From: Sulfurovum sp.
GTDB taxonomy: Bacteria; Campylobacterota; Campylobacteria; Campylobacterales; Sulfurovaceae
Reading direction: 5' to 3'
Assembly (NCBI RefSeq): GCF_015493435.1
Contig: NZ_WGDD01000012.1
Location: forward strand, 1-34,012
Length of the DNA stretch: 34,012 nt
Shown: positions 30,225 through 34,012 of the stretch, one piece after another
Layout of the letters: each line of letters starts with the position of its first letter
How positions within the stretch are numbered: position 1 is the first letter of the stretch
Notes under the pieces: model-generated
What the model was told of the DNA's origin: nothing
The model's input: the letters and a program-made list of their open reading frames with translations, nothing else
Databases searched by the model: none
Program-made: the position numbers and the translations under genes

Positions 30225-33200
30225 TTGTCTATTACAGAAACCATCAAATCACTTTTAGAAGAACGTATACTTGTCATCGACGGAGCCATGGGTACGCAGA
30301 TACAGGACCTTGAAGTACCCGAGGAAGCCTGGATCGATGACAAGGGTGTTTCGCAGGAAGGATGCAACGAATTGCTTAATGATACAGCTCCCGAACTGAT
30401 CGGACGTATTCACAAGCGTTATGCCATGGCAGGTGCCGACCTTATTAAAACCAATACGTTCGGAACAATGCCGTGGGTACTTGATGAATACCAGATGGGT
30501 GAACGTGCCTATGAACTTTCCAAAAAAGGTGCCGAGCTTGTCAGTGCTGTATGCCGGGAGTACAGTACTCCCGAACAGCCCCGTTTTGTGCTTGGTTCCA
30601 TCGGTCCGGGGACCAAACTGCCTTCTCTGGGCCACATCCAGTATGATGAAATGTATGCAGGGTACAAACGGTGCGCGCTGGGCCTCATAGATGGCGGATG
30701 TGATGTTTTCCTTCTGGAAACCTGCCAGGACCCGCTTCAGATCAAAGCGGCACTGCATGCCTGCCAGGATGCAAACAAGGAGCGTGAAACCCAACTGCCT
30801 GTGATGATCTCTGTCACCATCGAACTGAGCGGTTCCATGCTCATCGGTACGGATGCTACCACCATTGTAACAATATTGGAACCTTTCGATATTCTCTCGC
30901 TTGGATTCAACTGCGGTACCGGTCCCGACCAGGTAAAGAAGCATCTCAAGACGCTGAGCGAACTGTGCCGTATTCCCATTTCCATCCATGCCAATGCCGG
31001 TTTGCCGCAAAACAGGGGCGGGTACACCTATTATCCGATGGGACCGGATGAATTCACACAGAAACAGCTGGAATTTACCGAATTTGACGGTGTAAGTTTT
31101 CTGGGCGGATGCTGCGGTACGACACCGCAGCATATACAGGCATTGAAAAAAGCGGTAGGGAACATAAGGCCAAAGAAGCCGACAGGCTCCATAGAACCCT
31201 CCATCGCTTCGCTGTTCAATACGACCGAACTCTTCCAGGAACCTGCTCCGCTGCTCATAGGTGAAAGAAGCAATGCTACCGGTTCCAAAGCGTTCCGGGA
31301 ACTCATCATTGCCGGTGACTACGAAGGTACACTGACCGTAGGGCAGGCACAGGTACGCGACGGAGCACACTGCCTCGATGTAAATGTCGAATTTGCCGGA
31401 CGGGACGGTGCCACGGACATGGCTGCGGTTATGGAACTCTACAACCAGAAGATCCCGCTGCCTCTCATGCCTGATGCCACGCGTGTCAATACGATGGAGT
31501 CGGCACTCAAGTGCATTGGTGGAAAGCCTATCATCAACTCGGTCAACCTGGAAGACGGGGAAGCCAAACTCGATGCCATTTGTCAGCTGGCCAAAAAATT
31601 CGGTGCTGCGCTGGTCTGTCTGACCATAGATGAAACCGGTATGGCAAAGACGACAGAGACGAAGCTGGCAATGGCAGAGCGTATTTACGATCTTTGTGTG
31701 AACCGACACGGGATCGATCCGCGAAACCTTATTTTTGATATGCTGACTTTTACCGTAGGCTCGGGTGACCTTGAGTACCGGGATGCTGCCATTCAGACGC
31801 TCGAAGCAATCAGGGAACTGCATACACGGCATCCCGAAGTGGGTTCTACACTCGGACTTTCAAACATTTCTTTCGGACTGGACAAAAATGCCAGAGTCTA
31901 CCTGAATTCTGTTTTTCTGCACCACTGCATACAGGCAGGCATGACTTCTGTCATCATCAATGTCAAACATATTGTGCCTATGGCAAAAATGAGCCGGGAA
32001 GATATCGATATCTGTGAAGAACTGCTTTTTCATCCGGATGATACGTCACTTTTCAAATTCATAGAACATTTTTCTGACAAAACGCTCGATGAGGGCGCTA
32101 CAGATGAAGAGTACGAAGCGATGAACAATGAAGAAAAAATTGCCAAACTTCTGCTTGACGGTGACAAAGAAAGAATGATCCCTCTGGTAGAAGAGGCAAG
32201 AAAAGAGATTGAAGCAGACCGCATTGTCAACGAAATTCTTATCGATGCCATGAAAGTGGTCGGTGAGCTTTTCGGTTCGGGGCAGATGCAGCTTCCTTTC
32301 GTGCTGCAATCTGCGGAAACCATGAAAGCGACGGTTGACTACCTGAACCCCTACCTGACCAAGCAGGAAAAGGAGACCGATACCACGCTGGTCATCGGAA
32401 CAGTGAAAGGAGACGTGCATGATGTCGGGAAGAACCTTGTAGATATCATCCTTTCCAACAATGGCTTCAAAGTGATCAATGTGGGGATCAAAACGGAATT
32501 GCAGGCATACCTGGATGTCATGAATGAAAAGTCCATCCAGGCTATAGGAATGAGCGGCCTGCTGGTCAAATCAACGGCTGTTATGAAAGACAACCTTGAA
32601 ACAATGGCGGAAATGGGACTGGAAATACCGGTCATGCTCGGCGGTGCGGCTCTGACACGCTCGTTTGTCGACGATTTCTGCCGACCTGTCTATAAAGGCC
32701 CCATTTTTTACTGTCGTGATGCCTTTGACGGTGTGATCGCCATGAGCCGGATCGAAAAGTACAATGAAGACCCTGCTGCCGGACTCGATACACGCCTTGC
32801 GGGGGATATGGTCGAAAGAGCAGAGAAAAAAAAGAAGAAAAAAGTGGTGATCCCGCCATTTGAAGAAATTGCCATGCCCGAACCGGTCGATATCCCGACA
32901 CCGCCGTTCTGGGGAAGGAGGGTACTGCAAAAAGCCGACCTTGATCTGAATATGGTTTTTGACTGGGTCAACCAGAAAACCGTCATTAAAATGCACTGGG
33001 GATACAAAAAAGGAAAAATGGACAGAGCAGAGTATGAGAAGATGCTGGAAGAAAAGGTCTATCCTGCCTATGACAGGCTCAAAAGAGAATTTTTGGAGAA
33101 AGACCTTTTTGATCCGACGATCATTTACGGCTATTTCCCTGTACGCAGCAATGACAGGGAACTTTTGGTCTTTCCCGAATCAGAAGGCTGGAATGTCGAT

Positions 33201-33734
33201 GAAAATGCAGACAGAGAACCGTTTCAAGAGGTAGTGGGGCGTGCAGAATATGTTTTTTCCTTTCCGAGACAGGGCAGAAAACCCTACAGGGCATTGAGTG
33301 ACTTTTTCAGACATGAACGGCACGATGTTCTGGGGATCACCTGTGTAAGCGCAGGCTCAAAGTTCTCCGCTTACGAGAAAGAGCTGTACGATGCGGGTAA
33401 ATACCTCGAATACAATATGGTCCACGGTTTTTCTGTAGAGCTTGCCGAAGCCCTGGCGGAAGTGGCCCATAAACAAATACGTATGGATCTGGGCATTTTA
33501 AGGGAAGACGAAGGTGCCACACTGAGGGATGTCCGTATGAACCGTTACCACGGTGCGAGATACTCTTTTGGCTATCCGGCCTGTCCCGATCTCGAACAAA
33601 GCCGTATTATCTTCGATCTGCTTAAACCCGAAGCGTTCGGCATTGAGTTGAGCGAAACCTTCCAGATACACCCGGAACAGAGTACAACGGCTTTGGTGGT
33701 ACACCATCCCAAAGCTACGTATTACGCGGTATAG
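30225..33734 (+). CDS. metH: Cobalamin-dependent methionine synthase
   Basis: Transfers the methyl group of 5-methyltetrahydrofolate through B12 to homocysteine. Domains in order: homocysteine-binding barrel (about 1-315) with zinc ligands C230 (FNCGTG) and C296-C297 (GGCCGT); pterin-binding barrel (about 335-600: IGERSNATGSKAF, DVNVEFAGRDG); helical cap (about 620-710); B12 domain with axial ligand H732 (GDVHDVGKN) and MSGLLVKST; a lysine-rich linker near 870; and the SAM-binding reactivation domain (about 890-1169: MHWGYKKGK, RYSFGYPACPD). Full-length at 1169 residues, slightly shorter than E. coli MetH. TTG start, with AAGGA about 5 nt upstream; no in-frame ATG fits better. A four-codon frame (ATGAAGAAGGAATGA, 30209-30223) lies just before it. 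Confidence 0.97.
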   Translation: MSITETIKSLLEERILVIDGAMGTQIQDLEVPEEAWIDDKGVSQEGCNELLNDTAPELIGRIHKRYAMAGADLIKTNTFGTMPWVLDEYQMGERAYELSKKGAELVSAVCREYSTPEQPRFVLGSIGPGTKLPSLGHIQYDEMYAGYKRCALGLIDGGCDVFLLETCQDPLQIKAALHACQDANKERETQLPVMISVTIELSGSMLIGTDATTIVTILEPFDILSLGFNCGTGPDQVKKHLKTLSELCRIPISIHANAGLPQNRGGYTYYPMGPDEFTQKQLEFTEFDGVSFLGGCCGTTPQHIQALKKAVGNIRPKKPTGSIEPSIASLFNTTELFQEPAPLLIGERSNATGSKAFRELIIAGDYEGTLTVGQAQVRDGAHCLDVNVEFAGRDGATDMAAVMELYNQKIPLPLMPDATRVNTMESALKCIGGKPIINSVNLEDGEAKLDAICQLAKKFGAALVCLTIDETGMAKTTETKLAMAERIYDLCVNRHGIDPRNLIFDMLTFTVGSGDLEYRDAAIQTLEAIRELHTRHPEVGSTLGLSNISFGLDKNARVYLNSVFLHHCIQAGMTSVIINVKHIVPMAKMSREDIDICEELLFHPDDTSLFKFIEHFSDKTLDEGATDEEYEAMNNEEKIAKLLLDGDKERMIPLVEEARKEIEADRIVNEILIDAMKVVGELFGSGQMQLPFVLQSAETMKATVDYLNPYLTKQEKETDTTLVIGTVKGDVHDVGKNLVDIILSNNGFKVINVGIKTELQAYLDVMNEKSIQAIGMSGLLVKSTAVMKDNLETMAEMGLEIPVMLGGAALTRSFVDDFCRPVYKGPIFYCRDAFDGVIAMSRIEKYNEDPAAGLDTRLAGDMVERAEKKKKKKVVIPPFEEIAMPEPVDIPTPPFWGRRVLQKADLDLNMVFDWVNQKTVIKMHWGYKKGKMDRAEYEKMLEEKVYPAYDRLKREFLEKDLFDPTIIYGYFPVRSNDRELLVFPESEGWNVDENADREPFQEVVGRAEYVFSFPRQGRKPYRALSDFFRHERHDVLGITCVSAGSKFSAYEKELYDAGKYLEYNMVHGFSVELAEALAEVAHKQIRMDLGILREDEGATLRDVRMNRYHGARYSFGYPACPDLEQSRIIFDLLKPEAFGIELSETFQIHPEQSTTALVVHHPKATYYAV

Positions 33735-33737
33735 CGG

Positions 33738-33917
33738 ATGTCAAAAAAACAGATACCCTGCCGCTACTGCAAACAGGAGGTGGATGACGGTGTCAAAAGA
33801 TGTCCGCACTGTGGAACGCACAATCCTACTATCGGGGTAAAAAAAGCAATGGTATGGACGGTAGGTGCAATCATAGCATTCTACCTGATAGGGTTTGTTT
33901 TGCAAATGCTGCATTAG
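33738..33917 (+). CDS. Small zinc-ribbon membrane protein (59 aa)
   Basis: An ATG three bases after the metH stop opens a 59-codon frame ending in TAG at 33915-33917. The N terminus has two Cys pairs, C8-x2-C11 (PCRYCKQ) and C23-x2-C26 (RCPHCGT), the pattern of a zinc ribbon. After a short linker a hydrophobic stretch (about 36-57: AMVWTVGAIIAFYLIGFVLQ) forms one membrane span. Such proteins are frequent in Campylobacterota but have no established role. Possible ribosome-binding sequence AGCGG is poor, and coupling with metH is likely. Confidence 0.82.
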   Translation: MSKKQIPCRYCKQEVDDGVKRCPHCGTHNPTIGVKKAMVWTVGAIIAFYLIGFVLQMLH

Positions 33918-33979
33918 TCGACCCAATCTATCATTTTCCCCTTAATACCCTCCTATGTTTACATTGAGTTAATGTTGCG

Positions 33980-33988
33980 TGCTATAAT
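33980..33988 (+). promoter_or_regulatory. Extended -10 promoter for a gene beyond the window
   Basis: TGCTATAAT is a perfect extended -10; TTTACA at 33958-33963 is a possible -35 with a 19-bp spacer. It points to a plus-strand gene starting just past the window end. Bases 33918-33957 show nothing else. Confidence 0.6.
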
Positions 33989-34012
33989 TCGTGTGAGATA
34001 AATATCTCCAAA

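Overview
The window most resembles a chromosomal segment from a sulfur- or hydrogen-oxidising member of the Campylobacterota (Sulfurovum/Sulfurimonas-like). This is inferred from protein style (AHQWRQPL-type kinases, a CetB/Aer-like PAS protein, an IlvA/IlvBN/LpxD/MetH set), many overlapping genes, and TATAAT boxes with weak -35 elements. No taxonomic search was possible.

Layout. (1) 1-2007 (+): 3' part of a hybrid histidine kinase cut by the window edge. (2) 2001-7733 (-): a tight housekeeping operon glmU-coaBC-uppS-prepilin peptidase-lptF/G-truA for cell envelope, CoA and tRNA modification. (3) 7903-19416 (-): a ten-gene block of signalling genes. In transcription order these are a NarL-type regulator, a degenerate-GGDEF/EAL protein, a lone receiver, a FIST protein, a soluble hybrid kinase, an HPt-like protein, three exported PilJ/NarX-like helical proteins, and a membrane hybrid kinase with a NIT-like sensor. 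(4) 19557-23379: trmA (+), a CoA-binding protein (-), ilvA (+) and ppx (+). (5) 23591-25790 (-): a kinase with an ODP (diiron) sensor domain and its OmpR-type regulator. (6) 25942-29448 (+): ilvB-ilvN, lpxD and a small unknown protein. (7) 29460-29915 (-): an Aer/CetB-like PAS protein with a long leader. (8) 30225-33917 (+): metH and a 59-residue zinc-ribbon membrane protein.

The most interesting region is block 3. FIST protein + hybrid kinase + HPt resembles the NosP-NahK-HptB nitric oxide pathway. The AGRQRMLSQR motifs of the exported proteins resemble the NarX P-box, the last kinase carries a NIT-like periplasmic domain, the first gene is NarL-like, and an EAL domain gives a c-di-GMP output. 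I infer a multi-sensor phosphorelay, perhaps for nitrate/nitrite/NO, in which receptor-like periplasmic domains are made as free proteins rather than fused to a kinase or chemoreceptor. Ligands and connections are untested. The kinase at 1-2007 is a close paralog of the last kinase of the block, in inverted orientation across the glmU-truA operon.
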